Counted from the first letter of the stretch, positions 6,379 through 15,321 are shown. The stretch is 64,000 nucleotides of DNA from Paracoccaceae bacterium (GCA_028284705.1 JANQRE010000010.1:1-64000), one strand, 5' to 3'. Program-made: numbers and translations. The notes: generated from the letters alone by a model not told the origin.

Positions 6379-8058
6379 TTAGTCGTCGTCGGACTTCAAT
6401 GCCGCGCCGAGAATGTCGCCGAGCGATGCACCGGAGTCAGAGGAGCCATATTGTTCGACGGCCTCTTTCTCTTCGGCGATCTCGCGGGCTTTGATCGAGA
6501 GGCCCAGACGACGGGTTTTGGCGTCCACATTGGTCACGCGCACATCCACCTTGTCGCCGACGCCGAAGCGCTCGGGGCGCTGCTCTGCACGGTCACGGCT
6601 GAGATCGGAGCGGCGGATGAAGGATTTTGCGCCCTCATACTCCACCTCGATGCCGCCATCTTCGATCGCGGTCACTTCAACGGTGATGATCGAGCCGCGC
6701 TTCACGCCTTCGGTCGCCTGATCGAAGGAACCATCGAGCGCCTTGATCGAGAGCGAAATGCGCTCTTTCTCGACATCCACTTCGGTGACGACGGCTTTCA
6801 CCATATCGCCCTTGCGGAAGTCCTGCAGCGCATCTTCGCCACGGCCTTCCCAGGTGATGTCGGAGAGGTGGACCATACCGTCGATGTCGTTCTCGAGACC
6901 CACGAACAGACCGAACTCGGTGATGTTCTTGACCTCGCCCTCGATCTCCTGACCGACCGGGAACTTCTCGGCGAAGACCTCCCACGGGTTGCGCATGGTC
7001 TGCTTGAGACCAAGGGAAACGCGACGCTTGGCGCTGTCGATCTCGAGCACCATGACTTCGACTTCCTGCGAGGTCGAGACGATCTTGCCCGGATGCACGT
7101 TCTTCTTGGTCCACGACATCTCGGAGACGTGCACGAGGCCTTCGACACCGGGTTCCAGCTCCACGAAAGCACCGTAATCGGTGATGTTCGTAACGCGGCC
7201 CTGATGCACCGATTCCAGCGTATATTTCGCTTCAACAGCGTTCCAAGGATCGTCCTGCAACTGCTTCATGCCGAGGCTGATGCGGTGCGTCTCTTTGTTG
7301 ATCTTGATGACCTGAACTTTCACGGTCTCGCCAATCGACAGAATCTCACGCGGGTCATTCACACGGCGCCAGGCCATGTCGGTGACGTGCAAAAGGCCGT
7401 CGACGCCGCCGAGATCCACAAAGGCACCGTATTCGGTGATGTTCTTGACCACACCGTCAACTGCGTCGCCTTCGGCGAGGTTGCCAATGACTTCGGCGCG
7501 CTGTTCAGCACGGGACTCTTCGAGGATCGCACGGCGCGAGACAACGATGTTGCCGCGGCGGCGGTCCATTTTCAGAATCTGGAACGGCTGCTTCATGCCC
7601 ATCAGTGGGCCAGCGTCGCGAACAGGGCGCACATCAACCTGGGAGCCGGGCAGAAACGCAACGGCACCGCCAAGGTCCACGGTGAAGCCGCCTTTGACGC
7701 GACCAAAGATGGCGCCTTCGACGCGCTCTTCATCGGCATAGGCTTTTTCCAGACGATCCCAGGCTTCCTCGCGACGGGCTTTGTCGCGGGAGATGGAAGC
7801 TTCGCCGCGCGCATTCTCGACACGTTCCAGGAAGACTTCCACTTCGTCGCCCACATTGATTTCGGGCGCTTCACCGGGATTTGCGAATTCTTTAAGCTCG
7901 ACGCGGCCTTCCATTTTGTAGCCGATATCGATGATGGCTTGGCCCGCTTCGATTGCGATGACTTTGCCTTTGACGACAGACCCTTCATCGGGTGTGTCCA
8001 TTTCGAAGCTTTCGTTCAGGAGGGCCTCGAATTCCTCCATAGATGCGTTTTGAGCCAT
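6379..8058 (-). CDS. rpsA: 30S ribosomal protein S1
   Basis: The 559-residue protein carries six S1 RNA-binding repeats. Clear repeat cores include VVKNITEYGAFVDLGGVDGL, VTNITDYGAFVELEPGVEGL and VKNITEFGLFVGLENDIDGM, each followed by HVSEMSW/HLSDITW-type ends. It binds mRNA leaders on the 30S subunit. Length is normal for proteobacterial S1. In related genomes cmk usually lies just upstream; here cmk is about 6 kb away, with accessory genes in between. Confidence 0.98.
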   Translation of the reverse strand: MAQNASMEEFEALLNESFEMDTPDEGSVVKGKVIAIEAGQAIIDIGYKMEGRVELKEFANPGEAPEINVGDEVEVFLERVENARGEASISRDKARREEAWDRLEKAYADEERVEGAIFGRVKGGFTVDLGGAVAFLPGSQVDVRPVRDAGPLMGMKQPFQILKMDRRRGNIVVSRRAILEESRAEQRAEVIGNLAEGDAVDGVVKNITEYGAFVDLGGVDGLLHVTDMAWRRVNDPREILSIGETVKVQVIKINKETHRISLGMKQLQDDPWNAVEAKYTLESVHQGRVTNITDYGAFVELEPGVEGLVHVSEMSWTKKNVHPGKIVSTSQEVEVMVLEIDSAKRRVSLGLKQTMRNPWEVFAEKFPVGQEIEGEVKNITEFGLFVGLENDIDGMVHLSDITWEGRGEDALQDFRKGDMVKAVVTEVDVEKERISLSIKALDGSFDQATEGVKRGSIITVEVTAIEDGGIEVEYEGAKSFIRRSDLSRDRAEQRPERFGVGDKVDVRVTNVDAKTRRLGLSIKAREIAEEKEAVEQYGSSDSGASLGDILGAALKSDDD

Positions 8059-8145
8059 GTGGTCTCAGTTTCCTTTACATTTATTTTGCGGGCCGCGCGG
8101 TTGTCTCCGCCGGTCTTGGGTTTCAGTTGGTCAAGGTGGGTTTCG

Positions 8146-8176
8146 AAAACAAAGAGGGTCGGAAATTTCCGACCCC
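8146..8176 (-). terminator. Terminator-like perfect palindrome upstream of rpsA
   Basis: A 20-nt perfect palindrome at 8156-8175 (arms GGGTCGGAAA/TTTCCGACCC) is followed on the minus strand by a T-rich run (TCTTTGTTTT). It would end minus-strand transcription entering rpsA, yet no minus-strand gene lies directly upstream. It may be the original cmk terminator left behind, or a leader hairpin of rpsA. Confidence 0.55.
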
Positions 8177-8320
8177 GCTCATCTCCGGCTGTTCCCGCCG
8201 TTTCAGACAGGCGCGCGTATAGCGTGACGGCTGAATGGTTTCAAGGCCATATACGCGGAACGTTGCACACCCCATTCCCTGTAATGCAAACTAGCAGTGC
8301 TTTTCTCAGTGAGAGTCTTT

Positions 8321-9889
8321 ATGAAAGAACAAATCGACGTAATACGCGCTACGCCTTCCAAGAGGCTATTCCTCTCAATTATTGCTGATTATGACCTCCT
8401 TCGATCAATTTGCGAACTGGTAGACAACGGGCTGGACGTCTGGGTCAGAGGCGGCAAATCCGAAAGATTGCAAATTGACATCCGCCTAAACGAGGATCAG
8501 CAAACAATAGTTGTCGAGGACAACGCGGGTGGCCTTGAGCACAGTGAGCTCCGAAACATCGTCGGGCCCGGTCATTCTGGGTCTTCTCCTGATGACGAGG
8601 TTATTGGGATTTTCGGCGTCGGCACCAAGCGTGCCGTCGTAGCACTTGCACAAGAAGTTCGAATCAGAACTCGGTCTGCGACCTCGGATGGTTTCGAAAT
8701 TGGGTTCGACGACGACTGGCTATCTGAAGAAAGCTGGGACCTACCGTTATTCAGAGTGGATGGAGTGAGCCCAGGCTCTACGATAGTCGAGCTTTCACGG
8801 CTACGAATTAAGATCACCGAAGACGCCGTTTCGAATTTGATCAAGCATCTATCGGCAGTATACGGCAAGTTCATAACCACCCAAGCGGTAGAAATTGCTG
8901 TGAATGGAGAGACCATTCAAGCAGTGTTTTTTGACAATTTTGCATATCCCCCAGGATACGAACCTCGAAATTACAGCGGTCAGATCGAAACCTCAGACGG
9001 TCGAAGCATTCAAGTGCAGGCACTTGCAGGGCTTAGCAATGAGTCCAGTCCGGCGACTGGCGAATATGGAGTTTACTTCTATTGCAATGATCGTCTTATC
9101 TCACGCGCAGTGAAGAACTTCGAGGTGGGTTTCATGAAGGGTTATGCCGGGGTTCCGCACCCGAAAGTTTCTCTTACAAAGGTAATTCTATCTTTGCGCG
9201 GCGGAGCAGAATTGATGCCTTGGAACAGCAGCAAATCTGAGATCAATACTAAGCACGAGGTATTTCAAGCAATTCGAACTTGGCTGATGGAGGTAGTTAA
9301 GGACTATGCGAAGCTCTCTCGAATTTGGATGGGTGACTGGCCAAATAAGGTCTTCAAGCACACAGAAGGTGAAATGGTAAATGTAGCAATTGAAAGCTTC
9401 CCACAGGCCAAGACGTCGTATCTTCCACCTGCTCCCAAAACCCAGCCTCGGTTCGCGGAGCGCGTTTCAACCGGAAATCAAGAAATCCTAAAGAAGAAGC
9501 CATGGACCCGCGGGTTGCTGGATGGGATTATATCGGTTGACGTAATTTCTGGGCAGCGGACGCTCTCACACAAAAATCGAATTAATCTGATAATTTTGGA
9601 CAGTACGCTCGAAATCGCCTTCAAAGAGTATTTGGTCAATGACTCAGGCACGTATTATGGAGACGCCAAGCTTCTAAAAATCTTCGCCTCGCGTCACGAG
9701 GTCCACAGTGAAATAAAGAAGACCGTTTCGCTTGATCCAGACGTCTGGAAGAAAATCGTTCACTATCACGACGTCCGAAATAAGCTGGTTCATCAGAGAG
9801 CCACTTCAACAGTTGCCGACCCGGATGTTTTGGAGTTCAGGCAAATGGTTGAAAGCGTATTGCAGGTGCTCTTCGGCTTGAAAGTCTAG
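8321..9889 (+). CDS. GHKL (Bergerat-fold) ATPase with HEPN-like C-terminal domain; possible defence protein
   Basis: The 522-residue protein (from ATG at 8321; a GTG at 8297 is also possible) has an N-terminal GHKL ATPase domain. The N-box is ELVDN (Glu about 32, Asn about 36), the G1 box DNAGG (about 67) and the G2 box GVGTK (about 100), a set shared with Hsp90/MutL/MORC-type ATPases. The middle 200 residues are unassigned. The last 100 or so are helical and contain RNKLVH (Arg 486, His 491), matching the Rx4-6H signature of HEPN ribonucleases. The gene is visibly more A+T-rich than its neighbours, stands alone, and sits in the accessory block between rpsA and cmk. GHKL-HEPN combinations suggest an antiviral or toxin-like role, which is inference. 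Confidence 0.7.
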   Translation: MKEQIDVIRATPSKRLFLSIIADYDLLRSICELVDNGLDVWVRGGKSERLQIDIRLNEDQQTIVVEDNAGGLEHSELRNIVGPGHSGSSPDDEVIGIFGVGTKRAVVALAQEVRIRTRSATSDGFEIGFDDDWLSEESWDLPLFRVDGVSPGSTIVELSRLRIKITEDAVSNLIKHLSAVYGKFITTQAVEIAVNGETIQAVFFDNFAYPPGYEPRNYSGQIETSDGRSIQVQALAGLSNESSPATGEYGVYFYCNDRLISRAVKNFEVGFMKGYAGVPHPKVSLTKVILSLRGGAELMPWNSSKSEINTKHEVFQAIRTWLMEVVKDYAKLSRIWMGDWPNKVFKHTEGEMVNVAIESFPQAKTSYLPPAPKTQPRFAERVSTGNQEILKKKPWTRGLLDGIISVDVISGQRTLSHKNRINLIILDSTLEIAFKEYLVNDSGTYYGDAKLLKIFASRHEVHSEIKKTVSLDPDVWKKIVHYHDVRNKLVHQRATSTVADPDVLEFRQMVESVLQVLFGLKV

Positions 9890-9910
9890 CTCAGCTTTTC
9901 CCTTGAATTC

Positions 9911-9937
9911 GTCTCAAATGAGACATATGTGTCTCAT
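9911..9937 (+). promoter_or_regulatory. Probable TetR operator
   Basis: ATGAGACA (9918-9925) and TGTCTCAT (9930-9937) are perfect inverted arms around TATG. A further half-site GTCTC at 9911 pairs with GAGAC (9920-9924). The site ends directly before the likely start codon of the TetR gene, the usual place for autoregulation. Confidence 0.65.
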
Positions 9938-9938
9938 C

Positions 9939-10499
9939 ATGACAATCAGACCCACCACCCATGATGCCATTCTCGAAGCCGGGTACCGGCTTCTCAGCAG
10001 CAATTCCGGCGCCTCGATGGCGGATATCGCGGAGGCGGCCGGTGTCGGCCGAGCTACGCTGCACCGCCATTTCGCAACCCGCGAAGACCTGATGTCGGCG
10101 CTGGCCAAACGTGCGCTCAAGGAGCTGTCGCAGGCCATCGAGACCGCCACGAAGGATGCGCCGAGCTACACCGAGGGTCTGCGGCTTGCCCTGGAAGCCG
10201 TGATCCCTCTGGCGGATCGCCAGGCGTTCCTGACGCTCGAGGCCGCCGATCACGACATCGATATCGCCCGCGCCTATGAGCAGGAACGCAAAGAGACCGC
10301 GGCCGCCTTTGACGCCGCCAAGTTCGAGGGCAGTTTCGCCAAAGACATCCCCGCGGAATGGATGGTGGCGATGTATGATGCCGTCATCGACGCCGCCTGG
10401 ACCCTTGTCCGCGCCGAAGACGCCACCCCCAAGCAAGCCGCCAAATTCGCCTGGCGCATGTTGACCGCAGGCCTGTCCGGAGACGCCGATGACCGCTGA
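9939..10499 (+). CDS. TetR/AcrR-family transcriptional regulator
   Basis: The protein of about 186 residues has an N-terminal TetR helix-turn-helix (MADIAEAAGVGRATLHRHFA) and a helical ligand-binding C-terminal domain. ATG at 9939 follows an inverted repeat with no ribosome binding site. ATG codons at 9918 and 9927 are in frame but lie inside the repeat, so the message may be leaderless. The gene overlaps the start of the fatty-acid hydroxylase gene by 11 nt, so it probably represses its own two-gene operon in response to a lipid-like or other small ligand. Confidence 0.88.
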   Translation: MTIRPTTHDAILEAGYRLLSSNSGASMADIAEAAGVGRATLHRHFATREDLMSALAKRALKELSQAIETATKDAPSYTEGLRLALEAVIPLADRQAFLTLEAADHDIDIARAYEQERKETAAAFDAAKFEGSFAKDIPAEWMVAMYDAVIDAAWTLVRAEDATPKQAAKFAWRMLTAGLSGDADDR

Positions 10500-11340
10500 C
10501 CTCATCGAAACCCTGACTGGGCAGATCGATACGGTGTTTTTCCTGATCGGTGCCGCGATCTTTGCCATCGAGTTGCTGGAGGCCGTCTTCAAAGGCAATC
10601 TGAAGCGCCGCAAGATCGGAGAAATGATCGCCTCCGCTTCGACGCAGATCCCCTATCTACTGGTCGAGATCACCATCATGACTTCGGCCTATGGGCTATT
10701 CTACATCATGCATTTCGGTCTGATCCCCTGGGCCCTGCCCTTCACCTGGTGGACCATCGCGCTGGCGATCCTGATCGCCGATATCACCTACTACTGGGAA
10801 CACCGGATCGCACACGAGGTAAGGCTTTTGTGGACGCAACATGCCGTCCACCACTCCTCGCGCGACTATAACATCATCACTGGCATTCGCTTCGGTCCGC
10901 TGGAAGGCGTCTGGTCGCTGATCGCGCATATTCCAATGGCGCTGATGGGCTTTCCGCCGGAGCTGATCTTCCTCGGTATCATCTCAGTGCTGGCCTATCA
11001 GACCTGGATTCACACCGAGACCATCGGCAAGCTGGGGCCTTTGGAATGGGTGCTGAACACGCCGTCCCATCATCGCGTGCATCACGGGTCGGACGAAAAA
11101 TATCTCGACAGGAACTATGGCGGCATTCTGATCATCTGGGACCGGCTCTGGAACACGTTCCAGGTGGAGGAAGAAACCCCGCGCTACGGGTTGAAACGCG
11201 ATTTCGACAGTCAGAACCCGTTGAAGGTCTGGTTCTCGGAACTGCCCGGGTTGGGCCGCGATCTGGCCGGTGCAAAATCCGCCTCGGAGGCGTTCGGTTA
11301 TCTCTTCAGACGCCCAGGCTGGACCCCACCGAAACCCTGA
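10489..11340 (+). CDS. Fatty-acid hydroxylase/sterol desaturase superfamily membrane enzyme
   Basis: This 283-residue membrane protein has hydrophobic segments around residues 15-32, 45-70, 80-100 and 140-170. The three histidine clusters of the di-iron family are present: HRIAHE, HAVHHSS and HRVHHG, plus an upstream Tyr-Trp-Glu-His. Members hydroxylate or desaturate lipids using oxygen. The substrate cannot be told from sequence; in alphaproteobacteria carotenoid, ornithine-lipid or sterol-like substrates are all known for relatives. It is co-transcribed with the TetR gene. Confidence 0.85.
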   Translation: MTADLIETLTGQIDTVFFLIGAAIFAIELLEAVFKGNLKRRKIGEMIASASTQIPYLLVEITIMTSAYGLFYIMHFGLIPWALPFTWWTIALAILIADITYYWEHRIAHEVRLLWTQHAVHHSSRDYNIITGIRFGPLEGVWSLIAHIPMALMGFPPELIFLGIISVLAYQTWIHTETIGKLGPLEWVLNTPSHHRVHHGSDEKYLDRNYGGILIIWDRLWNTFQVEEETPRYGLKRDFDSQNPLKVWFSELPGLGRDLAGAKSASEAFGYLFRRPGWTPPKP

Positions 11341-11371
11341 TCATCAAGGGCGAGACTTATGATCTGGGGGT

Positions 11372-11389
11372 CTGGGGGGCATCCCCCAG
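11372..11389. terminator. GC-rich hairpin between convergent genes
   Basis: Arms CTGGGGG and CCCCCAG form a 7-bp stem with a 4-nt loop between the convergent hydroxylase (ends 11340) and the gene ending at 11427. There is no T-run, so its termination role is uncertain. Confidence 0.4.
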
Positions 11390-11426
11390 CCCGGTCGGTC
11401 CTGCACAGCAGGCCGAAAACCCTCGT

Positions 11427-11960
11427 TCAGCCAAGTTCCGAGATCGGATAGACATGCACGAGGTAGAGATAGAAGAAGGCCAGAGACAGCACCAGAATGA
11501 TCACACCGAGCACCGGAGAGGAGACCTTGAAGCCCTCCTTGGACGCCTCCATCGTCGTTTCGCCGACCTCGCCGCCCTTGGCGTGAAACTGCATCCAGGA
11601 GAAATAGAGCCCGATCAGCACAATGCCGATAACGACAAAGAAGATGATGATCGAGGACATGTATTGCCAGTAGAACACGCGCTCCCGGTGCTCGAGGCCG
11701 CGTGACAGATTCGCGTAATAAAGCTCCGCGTAGTTTGAGATCGCCTCCAGCGTTTCATCCGAATAGGCAAACCCTTCGGGCAGCGCGGTTGGCTGACCGG
11801 GATCGGTCACTTGCGCGCCGAAGGACCCGGCCTGTTTCGCGGCCGCGTCCTGTCGGAGGGCCTCCAGCGGTGACGCCGGCGCCGGCTCCACCTGAGCATG
11901 CGCATCCGCCTGGGCCAGAACCGGCAGGATGAGCAGACAGGCAATGAGAAGAAATCGCAT
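11427..11960 (-). CDS. Hypothetical exported membrane protein
   Basis: The 177-residue protein has a signal peptide (MRFLLIACLLILPVLAQADA), an extracytoplasmic segment of about 80 residues rich in Ala/Pro, and two transmembrane segments near residues 100-122 and 150-172. Between them lies a short charged loop (MQFHAKGGEVGETTMEASKE). I do not recognise a family. It follows the LprI-like gene by 3 nt and is probably co-transcribed with it, which suggests a shared envelope role. Confidence 0.65.
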   Translation of the reverse strand: MRFLLIACLLILPVLAQADAHAQVEPAPASPLEALRQDAAAKQAGSFGAQVTDPGQPTALPEGFAYSDETLEAISNYAELYYANLSRGLEHRERVFYWQYMSSIIIFFVVIGIVLIGLYFSWMQFHAKGGEVGETTMEASKEGFKVSSPVLGVIILVLSLAFFYLYLVHVYPISELG

Positions 11961-11963
11961 GAA

Positions 11964-12674
11964 TCACTCCTGCGCCAGATGTTGGATCGCCCCGATATGG
12001 GACAGCATGCGCTCGGCGAAGGGCTCATCCGCATAGATATCGCGATAGGGTGCCTGATCCGCGGGCGCAAGGTAGCCATCGATCACCGCCAGCAGACGCT
12101 CCTCCAATGTGCCGCCCCATTCGGTCAGACCGGGCGGGAGGGGCGGCGGCGGATTGCCGGGCACCTGGATCGCGGACCAATTGCTTTCCGTACCATCGGG
12201 GAAGATCGTGCCCCCGTCCGATTCCCCGGCAGAGACCCAAACGATGCGCCCATCGCCATAGACCGTCTCAAAGACACCGTCACGGATGCGGGTCTCCACC
12301 ACGTCATCCGGGCCAGCGGCGGCCGCCCCTGATGACCCTGCGCTGAGACCGCCGACAGAACCGCCGAAATCGGTGATCCGTTCGAGATAGCGCCGCTCCA
12401 GACAGGCCGCACCCCCGGCACAGGTGTTGCGCCACTCCAACCACGTGAGCTGGGTCGCGCGCAGGCGGCGTTGCCGCGCTTCGTTGAGGCTGCGGAACAG
12501 GTTCCGATACATGCCGACCATGCGCCGATCGAGCGCAGACAACCGGTCCGAGCTGCAAATGGCGCGTTCGCTGCGGTTGAGATTTCCACCGCAATTGAAG
12601 CTGGGTTGCGCCAGCGCGGGCGTGGCGAGGGCAAGGAGACAGACAAGGGGAAACAATCGGAAAATCCGGGTCAT
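11964..12674 (-). CDS. Exported LprI-like (DUF1311) protein
   Basis: The 236-residue protein has a signal peptide (MTRIFRLFPLVCLLALATPA, cleaved after ALAQ). The N-terminal mature part, FNCGGNLNRSERAICSSDRL followed by SALDRRMVGMYRNL and later NTCAGGAACLERRY, is the Cys-containing pattern of LprI/DUF1311 lysozyme-inhibitor-like domains. The C-terminal half of about 120 residues is extra and unassigned. It is likely periplasmic. It forms a pair with the membrane protein gene 11427-11960. Confidence 0.7.
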   Translation of the reverse strand: MTRIFRLFPLVCLLALATPALAQPSFNCGGNLNRSERAICSSDRLSALDRRMVGMYRNLFRSLNEARQRRLRATQLTWLEWRNTCAGGAACLERRYLERITDFGGSVGGLSAGSSGAAAAGPDDVVETRIRDGVFETVYGDGRIVWVSAGESDGGTIFPDGTESNWSAIQVPGNPPPPLPPGLTEWGGTLEERLLAVIDGYLAPADQAPYRDIYADEPFAERMLSHIGAIQHLAQE

Positions 12675-12846
12675 GAGACAAAATCCTAATCAAAACGCGG
12701 TCGATGAAATGCACCGCGGGAACAACAATGGTGGGAAGGTACCACAGGCCCCGGTCTTTCGGCAAATCCCGCCTCTCACCACAACGTGACGTGTTTGTGT
12801 GCACGATCCGCGGCAAGGTTGCGGGACAGTCTGAGGAGGCTCATCC

Positions 12847-14211
12847 ATGCTCACCCGACGTGTCTTTATCGGCTCATCCCTTTCCGCCCTGGGCCTTCCG
12901 GTGGCCGCCCAAACCGCCGCAACCGAGATGCTGGAGCTGCAATGGGCGGTTCTGAGCGGGCACCGGGAGACGTTTCGATCCGCGCTTGCGACGATAGAGG
13001 CCCGGGGCAATCCGGACCTTGCGGCCTCGCTCATCACCGGGCTGCGGTTCACCCGCGGACCCCGCGGCGAGATCGCCGAGAGCTTACGCAAGATCACCGG
13101 CGCCAAGGTGGAGACCGATAGCTGGTTCGACTGGATGCTCTGGCAGGAAGCCAATCCGCAGATAACCCCGCATCCGACCTTTCCGGCCTTCAAGAAGGCA
13201 CTCCTGACCAGCATCGATCCCAATTTCGATATCTTCCTGAAGGACGAGTTCATCACGCCGGAAAAAATGAAAATCCGGCTGGAAGAGATCACCTGGGGCG
13301 GGGTGCGCAAGGACGGCATCCCCTCGCTCGACAATCCCGACCTGATCGCTGCAGCAGACGCCAGCTATATGCGCGAGGACGATCTGGTTTTTGGCGTCTC
13401 AATCAATGGTGACACCCGCGCCTACCCCTTGAGGATCATGGGGTGGCACGAGATGTTCAACGAGGTGATCGGCGGCGTTCCGGTGGCTTTGGCTTACTGC
13501 ACGCTCTGTGGTTCGGGCATTCTGTTCGAGACGCAAGTTGAGGGCCGCGCGAAACCGCTTGTGTTCGGCTCTTCCGGTTTTCTCTACCGCTCCAACAAGC
13601 TGATGTTTGACCGCGAGACCCACTCTCTCTGGAACCAGTTCACCGGCAAACCAGTGGTGGGGCCGCTGGTGAATTCCGGGATCGCGTTGAAACAACGCCC
13701 TGTGGTGATCACCGATTGGGCGAGTTGGTGGGCCTCGAACCCTGACACCAGAATCCTCTCGCTCCAGACCGGGCATCGGCGCGATTACGGCTCCGGCGTC
13801 GTTTACAACGAGTATTTCGCCTCGCCGGACCTGATGTTCCCAATCCAGGTTGACGAACGCCTCGCGCTTCAGAAGGACTACGTCTTTGGCATCCGGCAAT
13901 TCGGCGGTGCCAAGGCCTGGCCGCTGAAAGCTTTCAAGACGCGCAAGGTGATCAATGATGAGATGCTCGGCACCCCGCTGGTGCTGATCGGCGACGAACG
14001 CACCCGCACCGTGCGCGCCTATGAGCGCGGGGCGCATGCGTTTCGCAGCGATGGCGGACGCATGGTCGATGAAACGGGCGCGGTCTGGAACGTCACCGAA
14101 CAAGAGTTGTCCAATGGCGAGACTTCCCTGCCCCGGGTCGCGGGTCACGTTGCCTATTGGTTCGCCTGGAACGGGTATCTGGGCGCGGAATCGGAGCTTT
14201 ACGACGGCTAA
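12847..14211 (+). CDS. DUF3179 domain-containing exported protein
   Basis: The 454-residue protein has a signal-like N-terminus (MLTRRVFIGSSLSALGLPVA) and a GGAGG ribosome binding site upstream. The body matches the DUF3179 pattern: a DDLVFGVSINGDTRAYPLRI stretch, WHEMFNEVIGGVPVALAYC, the conserved TLCGSG, and SSGFLYRSNKLMFDRET. Biochemical function of this family is not established. The stop codon overlaps that of the small ORF downstream of cmk on the other strand by 4 nt. Confidence 0.85.
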   Translation: MLTRRVFIGSSLSALGLPVAAQTAATEMLELQWAVLSGHRETFRSALATIEARGNPDLAASLITGLRFTRGPRGEIAESLRKITGAKVETDSWFDWMLWQEANPQITPHPTFPAFKKALLTSIDPNFDIFLKDEFITPEKMKIRLEEITWGGVRKDGIPSLDNPDLIAAADASYMREDDLVFGVSINGDTRAYPLRIMGWHEMFNEVIGGVPVALAYCTLCGSGILFETQVEGRAKPLVFGSSGFLYRSNKLMFDRETHSLWNQFTGKPVVGPLVNSGIALKQRPVVITDWASWWASNPDTRILSLQTGHRRDYGSGVVYNEYFASPDLMFPIQVDERLALQKDYVFGIRQFGGAKAWPLKAFKTRKVINDEMLGTPLVLIGDERTRTVRAYERGAHAFRSDGGRMVDETGAVWNVTEQELSNGETSLPRVAGHVAYWFAWNGYLGAESELYDG

Positions 14212-14312
14212 GTTTTCGGCTTTCGGACCAACTCGAAAATCATCTTGAGGCGCGCGAGGAATCCACGCAGGGATTGTTCGGTCTCGATGGGTTTCTTCTC
14301 TTTGTCGCTCAT
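14208..14312 (-). CDS. 34-codon ORF coupled to cmk
   Basis: ATG at 14312 overlaps the cmk stop as ATGA. The frame reads [20 protein letters not shown] and ends with a basic amphipathic stretch ([14 protein letters not shown]). It runs to a TAG that overlaps the convergent DUF3179 stop by 4 nt. The tight fit at both ends and the coupled start support a real small protein. It has no transmembrane segment; an amphipathic helix around residues 15-30 is plausible. Function unknown. Confidence 0.5.
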   Translation of the reverse strand: MSDKEKKPIETEQSLRGFLARLKMIFELVRKPKT

Positions 14313-14920
14313 GACCCGCGCACCTTTTCAACTTCCGCGATGGCCGCCGTGACGGCCTCCGCGATCTGCATCTCGGAGGTGTCGATCAACACCGCATCCT
14401 TCGCCGCCACCATGGGTGCCGTATCACGCCCCGTATCCCGGGCATCGCGGGCTTTGACATCTGCCAGAACCTGATCCCGGGTCACCGACGCGTCCTTCGC
14501 GACAAGCTCCAGATACCGCCGTTCTGCCCGGACCTCGGCGCTTGCCGTGACAAAGAGTTTCACCTCCGCCTCAGGGCAGATCACCGTGCCGATATCGCGC
14601 CCGTCGAGCACCGCGCCCTCCTCGCGGGCGGCGAAGCGGCGCTGGAACGCCACAAGGGCGGCGCGCACCTCCGGGATCACCGCGACTTTTGAGGCCGCCT
14701 GGGCCACGTCCGCCGTGCGCAGGTCCTCGCGGGCGAGGTCTTCGGGGCGCAATTCCTGTGCGGCGGCGACCGGGTCTTCGCCGGCAATGACGCGCGCCGC
14801 GGTGGCACGATAGATCAGCCCGGTATCGAGATGCGCAAATCCGAAATGCGCCGCAACCGCCTTCGAAATCGTGCCCTTGCCCGCCGCCGCCGGGCCATCG
14901 ATCGCAACGGTGAAACTCAT
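14309..14920 (-). CDS. cmk: Cytidylate kinase
   Basis: This 203-residue enzyme phosphorylates CMP and dCMP. It starts [20 protein letters not shown] with a P-loop, followed by the LDTGLIYRA nucleoside-binding stretch and [20 protein letters not shown]. Length is slightly short but normal for alphaproteobacteria. The start overlaps the GFA gene stop by 4 nt. In related genomes cmk precedes rpsA; here rpsA begins about 6.2 kb further on. Confidence 0.96.
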   Translation of the reverse strand: MSFTVAIDGPAAAGKGTISKAVAAHFGFAHLDTGLIYRATAARVIAGEDPVAAAQELRPEDLAREDLRTADVAQAASKVAVIPEVRAALVAFQRRFAAREEGAVLDGRDIGTVICPEAEVKLFVTASAEVRAERRYLELVAKDASVTRDQVLADVKARDARDTGRDTAPMVAAKDAVLIDTSEMQIAEAVTAAIAEVEKVRGS

Positions 14921-15321
14921 GGCACCATGGTCGTGAAGGCCGGATCGTCCTGCGCGGCCTGCGGCAGGCCATCAGCGATCTCGTAATAGTCGCCCTTATC
15001 GGCGCAGAAGATATGCGCTTTCAGGTGTAAGCCGGTCGGCGTGTCGAGCGTGCCCGCAAAGATTGACAGATTCGCCCCTGCCCCGTCCCAGAACAGGTTC
15101 GACCCGCAGATGCCGCAAAATCCGCGCCGCGCCGTGTCGGAGGAGGCGTACCAGGTGACCTCGCCCGTGATCTGAATATCGCCGCGCGCACAGGAGGTCG
15201 CGGCCACATGATGCCCGCTGGTTTTGCGGCATTGCCGGCAGTGGCAGGCAATGACCGGGCGCAGCGGGCCATCGACCGTGTAAGTCACGGCGCCACAGAG
15301 ACATCCACCGGTGCGGGTCAT
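14917..15321 (-). CDS. GFA/CENP-V-fold zinc protein
   Basis: The 134-residue protein has the GFA-family cysteine pattern: GGCLCGAV near the start, then CHCRQCRK, and CGICGSN further on. These bind zinc in glutathione-dependent formaldehyde-activating-like proteins. Most members have unproven activity, so formaldehyde metabolism should not be assumed. It overlaps both neighbours by 4 nt and so is translated with aroA and cmk. A second family member lies at 44678-45052. Confidence 0.85.
   Translation of the reverse strand: MTRTGGCLCGAVTYTVDGPLRPVIACHCRQCRKTSGHHVAATSCARGDIQITGEVTWYASSDTARRGFCGICGSNLFWDGAGANLSIFAGTLDTPTGLHLKAHIFCADKGDYYEIADGLPQAAQDDPAFTTMVP

Noticed and set aside
6343-8388. 681-codon open frame on the plus strand
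   Set aside because: It lies antisense to rpsA, whose six S1 repeats are unmistakable. Long antisense frames are common in GC-rich coding DNA.
12690-13334. 214-codon frame on the minus strand
   Set aside because: It is antisense to the DUF3179 gene, which has a signal-like start, a strong ribosome binding site and a family match.
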